From the NCBI GenBank assembly GCA_025618425.1, contig CM046833.1, forward strand, positions 6,276,066-6,340,065: a stretch of 64,000 nt of DNA, given 5' to 3'. The stretch is from Heliocidaris tuberculata (Eukaryota; Echinodermata; Echinoidea; Camarodonta; Echinometridae). Position numbers and translations under genes: made by a program. Shown one piece after another: positions 23,201-30,719 of this stretch. The number at the start of each line of letters is the position of its first letter. Positions within the stretch are counted from its first letter, which is position 1. The notes below the pieces were generated by a model. It was not told the origin of the DNA. It searched no databases and saw nothing but the letters and a program-made list of their open reading frames with translations.

Positions 23201-24998
23201 GCCATTTTAGACCTTTTTTTTTTTTTTTTTTTTTTTTTTTGCTTATCAGAAAATTCTGGATCCCATAAAATGTGATACCCCCACCACGGTGCGATTTTTG
23301 GAGCGATGGGGTAATTTTTTTGCCCCCCCCCCCCCTACTGAGCCGGACTTTTGAAGGGCTGGCGAGACAAAAAAATAGGGATCGACCTTTTCAAACTTTA
23401 TTTTAAACTTTTTTTTTTTTTTTTTTTTTTTGCTTGTAAGAGAATTATGGAGGAAAACATCTGATACCCCCCCCCCCCCCCTCCCTCCACTGAGCTAGTT
23501 TTGGAGGGCTGGCAAGAAGAAAAATATACGGGTCTTCCTCCAAGCAGAATTGACAGTTTGACAAAATTTGCCCCCCGTCTACAAAATCCTGGGTACGCCA
23601 CTGCCAGCAGCAAATGAATGCTACCTCATGCTGTTCTCCCCAAAGGAGAACAATTGAAAAAGAACTAATTCACATAAGAGAATACTTTAAAATAATTATT
23701 GTAAATTGAACAGTTGTCCATCAATATCTTACAAGCATCGATGCTATCTCACCTTAGCTGTCCTCCACCATGTTCCAGAATCTGGTTAATCTTGACTTGG
23801 GTGATGTTCTGATCTCCAGTGGAATTTTTTAGTTGATTGAGTTGCAAACTCATATAGTTCCAGACTTCATTTACTCCATTTTCAACGTTTCTTCTAGTCA
23901 TCTCATAGGCCATGCTGGGCTCCCACGCACAGTCCCGGGATTCAGAATTTGAGTCTGGAAAGAAAAGTCCTTTACTCATCAGGCAGCCTATACTACAAGT
24001 CCAGTGTAGACCTCTTAATCTTTAAGTGATTTTTGTCTTTGTATTCATCTATTTATTTTTTATTTCTGACCATAAGACACAATATCTAAAAAACGGCTTG
24101 TTCAACATGTTCAAATGTCAGCAAATTCACCACAACGACATGCAGTGGTAAATGTTTCGGCTCGGCATCGCATTGTGACGTCATCTGGACGCCATTTTGT
24201 TGAATTTTTAAAGAAATCAATGAAAAAAAGTGATTATTAGCCTCAATGTAATTGTATAAAAAAATAACTGTCTTTAGTCAAACTATCAAAATGACACATA
24301 TTTTCCTATGAATGACTTATTCACAATGTTTTCATTCTCAACAGAATTACAGAATTCAACTCGGCTACAACCCTCATGAACAACTACACACGAGACCGAC
24401 CATGACAGAAGGCCATGACATGTCGGCCTCGTGGGCCTTCTGGCAAATTTTCTGAGGGTTCACCAGAAAAACATTGTCGGTCTCATGCAAGGGCAGATCT
24501 AGGATTTTGTTAAAGAGGGGGGGGGGGGGGATACAAATCTCTGAAAATTTTCTGACAAGCAAAAAAAAAAAAAAAAAGGGTTATCACACGTTTTGGGCTC
24601 TCTTTGTCGTTCAAAATTCTCTGACAAGCAACAACAACAAAAATGGTTATCATTTTCAAAAGGGGGAGGGGCACAATTTTAAAAAGAGGAGGCACAATAT
24701 GATCTTTTCTTTCAAAGGGGGGGGGGGCACGGGCCGGAAGTGCCCCCCCCCCCAAATCCGCCTCTGGTCTCATGGCCGGGCTAGCTAGCTAGCTGTCGGT
24801 CTAGTTGGCCATCGGTCTACTTGGATCGATGTCCCGCAGTATTCACCTGATAACTCTTGCCTTGTATCCTGAATATGTCCTCTGTTCTCCATTTCCAATC
24901 TTGAAATGGTAGCGTCAGCTTCTTGTAATTTCTTTGAGCAATCAACAACTACCTCTCCTTCCTTAGAATCTTTGATACATGATCCGACCATCTGATCT
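11926..24998 (-). CDS. FUT8: Alpha-1,6-fucosyltransferase, FUT8 family (eight exons; N-terminus not found)
   Basis: This gene encodes a GT23 enzyme. Known members sit in the Golgi as type II membrane proteins and move fucose from GDP-fucose to the innermost GlcNAc of N-glycans (core fucosylation). Eight exons total 1,447 nt (481 codons plus stop) and all junctions stay in frame. In order they encode a coiled-coil stem, a helical stem with two N-glycosylation sequons, and the catalytic domain. All six cysteines of the human N-terminal catalytic region (C204 to C266) have counterparts. HVRRTDK (human R365, R366, D368, K369), the catalytic glutamate (E373), ATDE (ATDD in human) and CTFSSNVC are present. 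Two things are missing: the exon with the membrane anchor, and the C-terminal SH3 domain. The human protein has 575 residues. The family call is firm; orthology to FUT8 versus a lineage-specific paralogue is not. Confidence 0.95.
12214..12350 (-). mobile_element. tRNA-derived SINE, copy 1
   Basis: On the minus strand the sequence has an A-box-like GGTCTAGTGGACA and a B-box GGTTCGAGTCC. These are followed by the body word 'gtcctttggcaagacattta' found in two further copies nearby. It lies in a fucosyltransferase intron in the gene's own orientation. Confidence 0.75.
12422..12572 (-). CDS. FUT8: Fucosyltransferase exon G: catalytic motif III
   Basis: The acceptor is ttttctatcgacag and the donor is TCCTCAAAT then GTATGT. 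It encodes [31 protein letters not shown] and VCTFSSN, the most conserved FUT8 stretch. The ORF continues beyond the exon on both sides only as intron read-through. Confidence 0.95.
13080..13215 (-). mobile_element. tRNA-derived SINE, copy 2
   Basis: Same family: a diverged tRNA-like head (GGTTTCGAATCCC on the minus strand) and the body word 'catcctttggcaggacatg'. It lies in an intron. Confidence 0.65.
13370..13455 (-). mobile_element. Truncated SINE body
   Basis: It contains 'gtcttgccaaagcacgttagtgccctgg', the body part of the neighbouring SINEs, without a clear tRNA-like head. Confidence 0.45.
13494..13670 (-). CDS. FUT8: Fucosyltransferase exon F: GDP-fucose binding motif
   Basis: The acceptor is a weak tttaaatcaatgaaag and the donor is CAGATAAA then GTGAGT. 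It encodes [20 protein letters not shown], which keeps the residues equal to human R365, R366, D368, K369, E373 and Y382. It then reads [16 protein letters not shown]; the second aspartate of human ATDD is glutamate here. Confidence 0.95.
13825..13970 (-). mobile_element. tRNA-derived SINE, copy 3
   Basis: On the minus strand it has GGTATAGTGGTTCTTTCACTT (A-box region), GGGTTCGAATCTC (B-box) and the body word 'gtcctttggcaagacatta'. This is the best-preserved copy of the three. Confidence 0.75.
14130..14370. mobile_element. G-run hAT-type repeat fragment
   Basis: It contains the module 'cctccataattctctgacaag', a 37-A run, two G runs, and an end-like 'aaatccgccactgg' at about 14353. A paired left end was not located. 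Confidence 0.55.
14372..14460 (-). pseudogene. Decayed partial duplicate of fucosyltransferase exon E
   Basis: The plus strand 'cttgacttcgggctg..cctcagaatgtaagt' and flanking bases match 14583-14662 of exon E (ctggacttcgggctgtggcctcagaatgtaagt). In the copy, 'tg' between the two halves is replaced by a 12-G run. It cannot encode a continuous frame. Confidence 0.8.
14490..14556. repeat. 11-bp tandem repeat TCAAATTCAAA
   Basis: About six copies of the 11-bp unit lie 12 bp outside the donor of exon E. Confidence 0.9.
14568..14814 (-). CDS. FUT8: Fucosyltransferase exon E: central catalytic domain
   Basis: The acceptor is gctctagctccag and the donor is ATCGTTGG then GTGAGAGG. It encodes [38 protein letters not shown] and LGFTHPIVG, matching QVVELPIVDSL to LGFKHPVIG of human FUT8. 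Part of this exon is also present as a decayed copy about 200 bp downstream. Confidence 0.95.
15479..15645. mobile_element. 167-bp hAT-type MITE nested in the Tc1 element, perfect 8-bp TSD
   Basis: The ends are CAGTGGCGGATTTAGG and CCTGGATCTGCCCCTG. CTAGCTTG flanks it on both sides (15471-15478 and 15646-15653). This short, clean copy best defines the G-run family. Confidence 0.9.
15694..16330 (-). pseudogene. Tc1 transposase C-terminal remnant, repeated about three times
   Basis: The ORF at 15912-15694 reads [20 protein letters not shown] then [18 protein letters not shown], a typical Tc1 transposase tail. The same nucleotide stretch (cactggaaatgtctttccatg..., 'gaggctcacttg') recurs near 15795, 16010 and 16245 with stops and frameshifts; the third copy is partly inverted. 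No N-terminal or catalytic DDE region is legible. Confidence 0.75.
16975..17239. mobile_element. hAT-type MITE with perfect 8-bp TSD
   Basis: The ends are CAGGGGCGGCGCTACAG and CTGGCGCCGCCCCTG. CATTGACT flanks it on both sides (16967-16974 and 17240-17247). The interior is purine-rich (gaagaaaagg repeats) and non-coding. Confidence 0.9.
17380..17583. mobile_element. Foldback MITE with GGGCCGAGGAG arms
   Basis: The left arm 'aaatcaccatttaaaagggc' and right arm 'gcccttttaaatggtgattt' are exact complements. Further inward 'aatggtagatgagcactttt' pairs with 'aaaagtgttaatctaccatt'. It lies in an intron and is non-coding. Confidence 0.8.
17849..18260. mobile_element. Long-arm foldback element, AAAGTCCACCCTGG family, copy 3
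   Basis: The left arm starts 'agggaaagtccaccctgata' and the right arm ends 'atatcagggtcgactttccc'. Internal words (caaaatccgatgagaaataag; gcaactccgtgacctatctt) match the copies at 9.2 and 9.9 kb. Confidence 0.75.
18432..18511. repeat. 80-bp palindrome
   Basis: 'attatggtttggtggtcggg' is followed after about 12 bp by 'cccaaccaccaaaccataat', with 'ccattagat' and 'atctaatgg' at the outer edges. It could form a near-complete hairpin. Confidence 0.85.
18750..19620. mobile_element. G-run element carrying a GATAAGTGCCCCTTTT minisatellite
   Basis: A left G run (18761-18772) and the right end 'atcctagagccgcccctg' are like the hAT-type family. In between, at about 18790-19385, lie some twenty diverged copies of a 28-33 bp unit around 'tctgataagtgcccctttt'. 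Lys/Gly/His-rich minus-strand ORFs here are translations of the minisatellite. No matching TSD was found. Confidence 0.7.
19633..19870 (-). CDS. FUT8: Fucosyltransferase exon D: cysteine-rich start of catalytic domain
   Basis: The acceptor is tattctgccag and the donor is GGGGAG then GTAGGT. It starts [15 protein letters not shown] and includes [17 protein letters not shown] and FRPLSETC, all conserved FUT8 blocks. All six cysteines of this region are kept. The end of a G-run transposon lies only about 12 bp beyond the donor, at 19620. Confidence 0.95.
20476..20590 (-). CDS. FUT8: Fucosyltransferase exon C: stem to catalytic domain
   Basis: The acceptor is ttttttttacag and the donor is TCTCCAG then GTATAG. 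It encodes [18 protein letters not shown], close to [20 protein letters not shown] in human FUT8. The first codon is split with exon B (AG plus G). Confidence 0.93.
20825..21161. mobile_element. Foldback element of the GTCTCAT family, copy 2
   Basis: The ends 'gatgtctcattaagacctgt' and 'acaggtctcaatgagacatg' are inverted repeats next to a G run and a C run. The interior matches the copy at 3.5 kb in the opposite orientation. It lies in the intron just outside exon C. Confidence 0.7.
21551..21714. mobile_element. 164-bp MITE with CCCTGCCGGAAAGAACA ends
   Basis: The ends CCCTGCCGGAAAGAACA and TGTTCTTTCCGGCAGGG are perfect inverted repeats, and the interior continues the symmetry with 'cacagtgtgttcacagtgtg' type words. 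The ORF at 21501-21734 is a product of it. Confidence 0.85.
22063..22101. repeat. (GT)n microsatellite running into a G run
   Basis: A dinucleotide repeat of about 13 GT units is followed by 12 G. Confidence 0.9.
22199..22340. mobile_element. Foldback MITE, GGGGAGCGTTTCATCAAGCG family
   Basis: The left end 'ggggagcgtttcatcaagcg' and right end 'cgcttgatgaaacgctcccc' are perfect complements, and 'gtgatttttaccgaca' pairs with 'tgtcggtaaaaatcat' inward. The core is 'ctgttataagctactgaaat'. Relatives lie at 26.2 and 38.0 kb. Confidence 0.85.
22469..22510. repeat. (CT)n microsatellite
   Basis: Interrupted CT repeat. Confidence 0.9.
23117..23603. mobile_element. hAT-type element with perfect 8-bp TSD, composite interior
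   Basis: The ends are CACTAGCGTGCCCAAGG and CCTGGGTACGCCACTG. CCAGCAGC flanks it on both sides (23109-23116 and 23604-23611). The interior has two or three rounds of G or C run, 'gagggctggcgaga' and a T run followed by 'gcttgt..agaattatggagg'. Located in the intron between exons B and C. Confidence 0.9.
23753..23954 (-). CDS. FUT8: Fucosyltransferase exon B: stem
   Basis: The acceptor is cttttctttccag and the donor is CAGCTAAG then GTGAGA. The exon joins exon A through a split GAC codon. It contains [19 protein letters not shown], which aligns with the helical region of FUT8 (RRRIENGAKELWFFL in human). Two N-glycosylation sequons, NST and NIT, are visible. Confidence 0.88.
24488..24766. mobile_element. 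hAT-type MITE with perfect 8-bp TSD
   Basis: The ends are CAAGGGCAGATCTAGG and CCAAATCCGCCTCTG. GTCTCATG flanks it on both sides (24480-24487 and 24767-24774). The module 'tctctgacaagcaa' occurs twice inside. It sits about 80 bp from exon A. Confidence 0.9.
24847..24998 (-). CDS. FUT8: Fucosyltransferase exon A: coiled-coil stem
   Basis: The acceptor is cttttattttag and the donor is TTATCAG then GTGAAT. About 50 codons encode a charged helical stem (for example [20 protein letters not shown]), matching the position of the FUT8 coiled coil that drives dimerisation. The exon begins with the last base of a codon, so at least one upstream coding exon with the start and membrane anchor must exist. 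None was found between 25 kb and 64 kb. Confidence 0.8.
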
Positions 24999-25139
24999 CT
25001 AAAATAAAAGAGTAAATAGTACCGTAATTTCTTTAAAGCTGGTCAGAAGCATATCTATAGTTACATTCGTTTTACCGAAAGGTTCGTTATAGGTTCGTAA
25101 AAAAATGACCCCGAATTTTAGGAGGCGTGTGGCAACCCA

Positions 25140-25440
25140 TTCCGACCGAAATTTTTGTCATTTTTTTTTTTTTTTTTTGTACTTCCTACATTGGGTAGAT
25201 GGGGATGAAATCCACCCGACTCTGGGATCTGTTTTGGGGGCTCTGGGGGCTAAACCCATGCTCTAAGTAGCATGGGCAGAGCCTAACCCTAACCCGCAGA
25301 GGTAAAATCTTATGAGTGAAATGGGATGAGTATATTGGGACAGGCTCCCAGAGACCCAGACTAATCATGTAAATTTTGATTTCCTCAAACTGACAATCTT
25401 GTAACATACTACTCCGTAATGGTTACATGCCACGGCTGGG
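25140..25440. repeat. Diverged relative of the 56.5/59.6-kb repeat
   Basis: 'caacccattccgaccgaaat', a T run, 'gatgaaatccacccgactctgggatctgtttt' and 'ggctaaaccca' occur in the same order as in the segment B copies near 56530 and 59630. Non-coding. Confidence 0.55.
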
Positions 25441-25923
25441 AGTATCCTTGCCATTTAATTCAAGTTCAAGTTCGCTTTTATTTCATATTCACATTTCACA
25501 TTTCAATGTTAATACATTATTGTCAGTTGTAGGTTCGTTAACAAGAATTAATAACGATAAAAAAAATAATACAGTGTTTATGTAATAAACATGAGTACAT
25601 AAAAAAAATATATATTGTATCAGTTTCAGTTACTTGTCGTAATTTAAAAGAATGACTAACAAAATTGGAAATGGGGATATGAAGGAGCCTAAAGTAAAAG
25701 CAGAGCTTGTTGGTTATAGGCTCCAGAGAGTAATAAAATATAAGTCTTACAGGGTTGTGTAAAAGAACAAGAAACAGTTATAGTTAAGTTTAGGTAAAAC
25801 AACTACACGTTGAAATTGAAAGGAAGTCGAAGATTAAGTGGAGAAAGAAAGGAAGAAAAAAATAGAAGGAGGAAAAAGACAAAAAGTGAGAGAAAGTTAT
25901 TACACAAATAGTACAGTCATACA

Positions 25924-25960
<37 letters not shown>

Positions 25961-25963
25961 TGC
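25441..25963. other. Unassigned sequence, possible retroelement tail
   Basis: 'tcaagttcaagttcgcttttatttc' looks like the reversed 3' end of a non-LTR element. The rest is AT-rich, with a 36-A run ending at 25956. No reading frame supports a gene. Confidence 0.3.
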
Positions 25964-26112
25964 AGGGGCCCGTTGCACAAAACATGCGTTTAATCGCATG
26001 TCCTAAAAATCAAACGCAAATCCTAAATGCGCACTTCTGATTGGCTGCAAATAAAGTTGCGTTTGAGTTTCCTGAGTTGCGTTCAAACGCGAGTTTTGTG
26101 CAACGGGCCCCA
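25964..26112. mobile_element. Foldback MITE with GGGGCCCGTTGCACAAAAC arms
   Basis: 'ggggcccgttgcacaaaac' at the left is mirrored by 'gttttgtgcaacgggcccc' at the right. The inner part repeats 'gcgtttgagtttc' type words. Located after a long A run. Confidence 0.8.
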
Positions 26113-26170
26113 GGACTGACGACAAGATAACAAGAGAAGGGATACTCCGACATATGCTCGAGCGACAACT

Positions 26171-26325
26171 GATCCAGTGCCCTGTTTCCATGGTTTCATG
26201 AAACTTGTCATCAATGATCACTTGCAGTAACTGTTATAAGCTACTAAAATCCTTGCATCTGATTGGCTGAGAGCAAATTTGTCAGTAAAAATCACCGACA
26301 AGGCACTTGATGAAACGCCCTCCAG
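26171..26325. mobile_element. Foldback MITE related to the GGGGAGCG family, diverged
   Basis: It shares the core 'actgttataagctactaaaatccttgcatctgattggctgagagcaaa' with the copies at 22.2 and 38.0 kb. Its right end reads 'gatgaaacgccctccagg'; the left end is diverged. Confidence 0.7.
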
Positions 26326-26330
26326 GCTAG

Positions 26331-26405
26331 ATAAAGGGTTAGGGTTAAGGTTACAATTGGGTTTTAGTTTAGTTTCCGGGTTAGGGTTAGGGTTAGGTTT
26401 AGAGT
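26331..26405. repeat. Interstitial telomere-like TTAGGG stretch
   Basis: It contains 'gggttagggttaagg' and, after an interruption, 'gggttagggttagggttaggt'. It is short and degenerate. Confidence 0.8.
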
Positions 26406-26472
26406 TTGGTCCTGGGTTAACTGAAGCTTTAGAATTCGGTTAGAAACATCGTATTAACTATTATAAATGTTC

Positions 26473-26477
<5 letters not shown>

Positions 26478-26515
<38 letters not shown>
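26478..26515. repeat. (AAT)n microsatellite
   Basis: About 12 trinucleotide units directly adjoin the Helitron-like end that follows. Confidence 0.9.
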
Positions 26516-26516
<1 letters not shown>

Positions 26517-27266
26517 TAGAAATTTAATTCGTCACTGAAGACGAATTAGGTGGTCTGTCCCTGTGGCAAATTGCTTTGTCAGATGTGATAATATTTCTGC
26601 AAGATAATAATCATGATAATGTTGACGAAAATGATGATAAGATGGTCATACAAGTGATAACAATGACGATAATGATATATTGATAATGATGATCATAATG
26701 ACAACAATAATGATGATAATAACCACGATAACCGAAGTCGCATAGCGCCCATTCAGGTTCACTTTTAGGCGCGATTTTTTTAAAAGTGCTTGAAATGGCA
26801 TAAACCGTGTGCAAAATGAATTTGGGAGGATTTGGATACGGACGCGTACGCGCGCGTTTAACGAAAAGACCTTGACTGGAATGACAGTGACCTTAACCAT
26901 GCCAAATATGAAAGAGAAATGACATTTCGTTATGAAGATATGACCAGAACTTGATTTTCACAAAATGGCGCCTGGATGACGTGGATGACGATAACCTGAT
27001 GACCTTGAAAAAGATGTGGGAACTTGAACTTATTAAGACTGATGACTATGAATATGAAGAAAATTGACTCAGCCGATTTGGAGAAATCGTGATAACGAAC
27101 TGGACGATTTGATATTGCAGGACATGTGGGAGATTATCCCCTTAGCTTTAATACACGACAGGAAGCTACTGCACACTACTTTCCAATAGACATAACACGC
27201 AAAATTAGGCAGTTTATTACATTGTTTGTGACGGTATATGTTATAATAGTCAAAGAAGATGGTAAA
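26516..27266 (-). mobile_element. Helitron-like nonautonomous element, 3' end at left (copy 1)
   Basis: Read on the minus strand the sequence ends with the hairpin AATTCGTC-ttcagt-GACGAATT, then aaattt and CTAG followed by T. A hairpin a few bases before a terminal CTAG, inserted at A/T, is the Helitron signature. The next 700 bp match 51824-52590 closely. No Rep/helicase is present. Confidence 0.6.
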
Positions 27267-28300
27267 ATGAAAGGCAAAAAAAAACAATTTGTCTATAGAA
27301 GTGACTATGAATCTAGTCAAAAGGTAATCAATTGTGGGGTACCCCAATGTTCGATTCTCGGTCCCTTACTTTTTATTATATACATTGTGATAGACTGTGA
27401 TAGATTGTCTCATGTATTATCTTTTATATTATTCGCGGACGACTCAAATATTTTCTTTCATCGCATCAAGATCCACACCAGTTAGTACAAACAGTAAACA
27501 CTTAGTTAAAAAGTGTAACTAATTGGATTAGATCAAATAGACTTTCCTTGAATCTTGACAAAATCAATTTCATGTTTTTCAGCAGTACATTGCATACATT
27601 ACCGGGAACTGTTACCATGAACAACCATTTCATAAGGAAAGTCGAAACGACCACATTTCCAGGTGTGACGATCGATGATAAATTTTCATGCCGAAACCAC
27701 ATGTATTTAACCTGTGTAAAAAACAGTTTCCCAAAATATTGGTATCATTAATAAACTAAAACACCCTTTCCCTTGGAAGACCCTCAATACATTATAACGC
27801 ACTCTTGTTTTATCTCTCTGAAACTATAGTATTCTTGCTTGGGGTAACTGTGTTAAAACTAACCTAAACAGATTTTATCTTTAAAAAAAAAAAGAATAAT
27901 GAGAATCATTTTCAACAAGAGTTACTGGGCACACACCAATTTATTATTCCTTGAATGTAAGTCCCTAAAATATACTATTTATACTCCTACAATCATGGAA
28001 ATTTTATGAATCAACTTGACAGAAATGACATGCCAAAAGCACTATTGTAAATGTTTCTTAAAAACAATGACATTCACAGATATCCAACCAGACAGTCATA
28101 TCTCTTTCACAAAAAAACTTGTTTTACAAAAAAATTCATATTTCCAACTTTGGAACTCACTTGGCACGGCGTTGAAATCGGTCCCAACATTTAACACATT
28201 TAAACGTAAATATGAATTGTCCTTGTTGGATAGCTACAAAAATCAAGAAACGCAAATGTATTCTCGTAGATATAAACCAAATTTATTAGACAACATTTTT
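27267..28300 (+). pseudogene. Decayed non-LTR retrotransposon reverse transcriptase
   Basis: The frame at 27267-27485 encodes FVYRSDYESSQKVINCGVPQ, SILGPLLFIIYI and FILFADDSNIFF, which are reverse transcriptase motifs including the catalytic FADD box. The frame breaks and resumes at 27548-27690 (LDKINFMFFSS..., TTFPGVTIDDKFS) and at 28080-28240 (FQLWNSLGTALKSVPTFNTF). Endonuclease and the N-terminal RT are missing. It resembles the CR1/L2/jockey group in general form; the exact clade is not decided. Frameshifts and stops make it nonfunctional. Confidence 0.88.
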
Positions 28301-28370
28301 TTTTTTTTTTTTGGTCTTTCTCTCTCTCTCTCCATATAAATGTTATGTTCCTGTTCTTTTCTTAATTTGC

Positions 28371-29110
28371 ATATAAACACAACAAAAGAAGTAACCCCTT
28401 AATCAAATTGGAGTAACTTCTTAACGAAAAGGTTGTGAGCAAAATAATTTGGCAAGAGTGTTCTTACACTTATTGACTAACTTTCCTCTAAAACTGAGAT
28501 TGATCCATCGAGTCATGCATAAGTGGGCAAACATTAAAGGCAAAACTGTCACTTTTCAAAAGTCACAAGGGTAATTTTTTTATGCTTTATTAACAGTACA
28601 TTTTAGCATTTCTTGCCCGATTTTAAAGTGTGCTCACTCAACCATGACGCGATGACAACCTCTCATGTTCACATAACATGTGATGTTACATTTTGGTAAA
28701 AATTTCTGGAGTTATTTTTTTTCCAGTAAGCTGAATGGATTTTGCGATTCAAATTCAGGAGGGGTGAATTTTTTTAAAATTGTGCTTACCCAACCATAAT
28801 AATGAGAAAAGTGTCAGGATAGGTGTGAGGGGGTCAAGCGATGGATGATAAACAACAACAAAAACACTTAAATATGCACCGGAAACCGAATTCGCAAAAA
28901 TCTCGTTTCTTGTGACTTTTGAAAAGTGACAATTTTGCCTTTAATGTTTGCTCACTCATGCATGACTCAATGGATCAATCTCATTTTCACAGAAATGTTA
29001 GTCAATAAGTGTAGAAACACTCCTGCCAAGTTATTTTGCTCAAAACTTTTTCGTTAAGAAGTTACGCCATTTCGATTAAGGTGGAGTTACTTTTTTTGTG
29101 TGTTTATATA
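28371..29110. mobile_element. Foldback element, 740 bp, arms over 200 bp
   Basis: 'atataaacacaacaaaagaa' at the left and 'tttttgtgtgtttatata' at the right are complements. So are 'ggagtaacttcttaacgaaa' / 'tttcgttaagaagttacgcc' and 'aggcaaaactgtcacttttc' / 'gaaaagtgacaattttgcct'. It is non-coding and adjoins the retrotransposon remnant. Confidence 0.8.
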
Positions 29111-29186
29111 TCTAAAGAAATTTGTCAAGGGAGGGGGTCACCCTTTGCGCATCCCTTCAAATAAGGTAGTCATTTTATATTATAAT

Positions 29187-29736
29187 ATGCAGCAATGTAA
29201 ATACCCTCATGAGAGTCTACCCAGGGTAGCCCCCCCCCCCCCCCCCCGGTAGCCAAACCCATGGTCGATTAGGGAACTTAAACATTTTACGTATATTTCT
29301 GGCCATTTAGTCAACCCAGGGTAGATAACACTTCCAACTATTCATATCACAGGTGTCCCAGATGTATTAGTTTGTCAACCCAGAGTAGTTTTTGTGGCTA
29401 TTTAGTCAACCCAGGGTAGATAACAATTTCAACTGTTTATCATACGTGTTTCATATGCTTTGATTAGTTGTCAACCCAGACTCGTATTTGTGGATGCCTG
29501 TGATTTAGACAGTAGGAAATGTTATCTACTCTGGGTTGACTTAATGGACACAAAGACAGCTCTGGGTTGACAATAGACTGAAGTTTCTAGGATGATTGTG
29601 ATATAGGCAGCTGGGAATCTTATCTACCCTGGGTTGACTAAATGGCCAGATACATACGTAAAATGTTTAAGTTCCCTAATCGACCCGGGGCCCTACCCCA
29701 GGTAGACTCTCATGTGGGTATTTCCATTGCTGCATA
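29187..29736. mobile_element. Foldback element with repeated GTCAACCCAGGGTAGAT words
   Basis: 'atgcagcaatgtaaatac' and 'gtatttccattgctgcat' are the inverted ends. 'ctaatcga' type words and 'acattttacgta' pair further in. 'tcaacccagggtag' or close variants occur about four times in the left half and, inverted, about three times in the right half. Confidence 0.8.
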
Positions 29737-30719
29737 TATGTATATACACATATATATACCTCTATCGCTATATACATATATATATCGCTATATATTTAGG
29801 AATTTAGATGCCATGTTTAGACGTCAATTTCGAATGAATTTCCCCTTTAGATCATTATCGTCTCGCAGAGAAAATTATGAGATTAGACACGGTCAACGTG
29901 ATAAAGCGAAAACTTCTCGAAAAAAGAAGAATTCTGAAATATATCTCTTAATGTAAACCAAAGAAAGGACATTTTGCAATCAGATGTCATGTTTTCTATG
30001 AAACATACATGGCAACGAACTCTCTAAATGTAAAGGAGTGTAAATCCACTCTCAGAACAGTGGTATCCACATTCAAATGAGTAATTCATGCAAGCCACTA
30101 CTTTTGAGTGGATTTCACGAAGATTTAATACCTTCAATTAAAAAAGTCTACTGCAATCAAGAGAACAAAATTATTTAGCGAAAACATCAAAAATATCACT
30201 ACATCAAATAACTCACCCTAGACGCCGCTCATGTGTCTCTGTGACTAGAAAAAGAAAGGTTTTCTCGAAAGTCTTTGCGATCGTATCGTACATACACTTT
30301 CACCAACAAACCCGAATTTCCAGGAAAGTCAAAGGCAATAGATAATTAACTGCTCTTATCTGTCCAATCCCCCAATGAACATCCATGCCATATCAAAAGC
30401 CTAGGATCATAATAAGCTCTATGATTTAACCACGTTTCCAATATTTTCCCACCCCGTTGTATCCCCCTTTCCGGTCCCTTTCCTCCCGCGTGCGTTCTCT
30501 CTCTCCCTCCATCTCTCTCCCTCCCCATCTCTCTCCTCTCTCTCTCTCTCTTTCTTTCTCTCTCTCTCTCCCTAATTCCCCTTTCTCTATCAGCACCATT
30601 GCACGTACTTTCAATAAATCAACTCAAAGGCAATTTCAATCCCCTTTTGTATTGCCTATAGAAATCATGTTCGGCCGGGATACGTAATGTGCCATTGTTT
30701 AGTTCGCATGCACATTTCA
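29737..30719. other. Unassigned sequence with a CT microsatellite
   Basis: An ORF at 29642-29956 overlaps the foldback end and is not recognised. A (CT)n tract lies at about 30498-30572; the Arg/Glu-rich ORFs on the minus strand are its translation. No gene is supported. Confidence 0.4.

Noticed and set aside
27069..27347. Minus-strand ORF opposite the reverse transcriptase
   Set aside because: It is the antisense shadow of the plus-strand RT, whose motifs are recognisable.
30346..30614. Arg/Glu/Gly-rich ORFs
   Set aside because: They are translations of the (CT)n microsatellite on the opposite strand.
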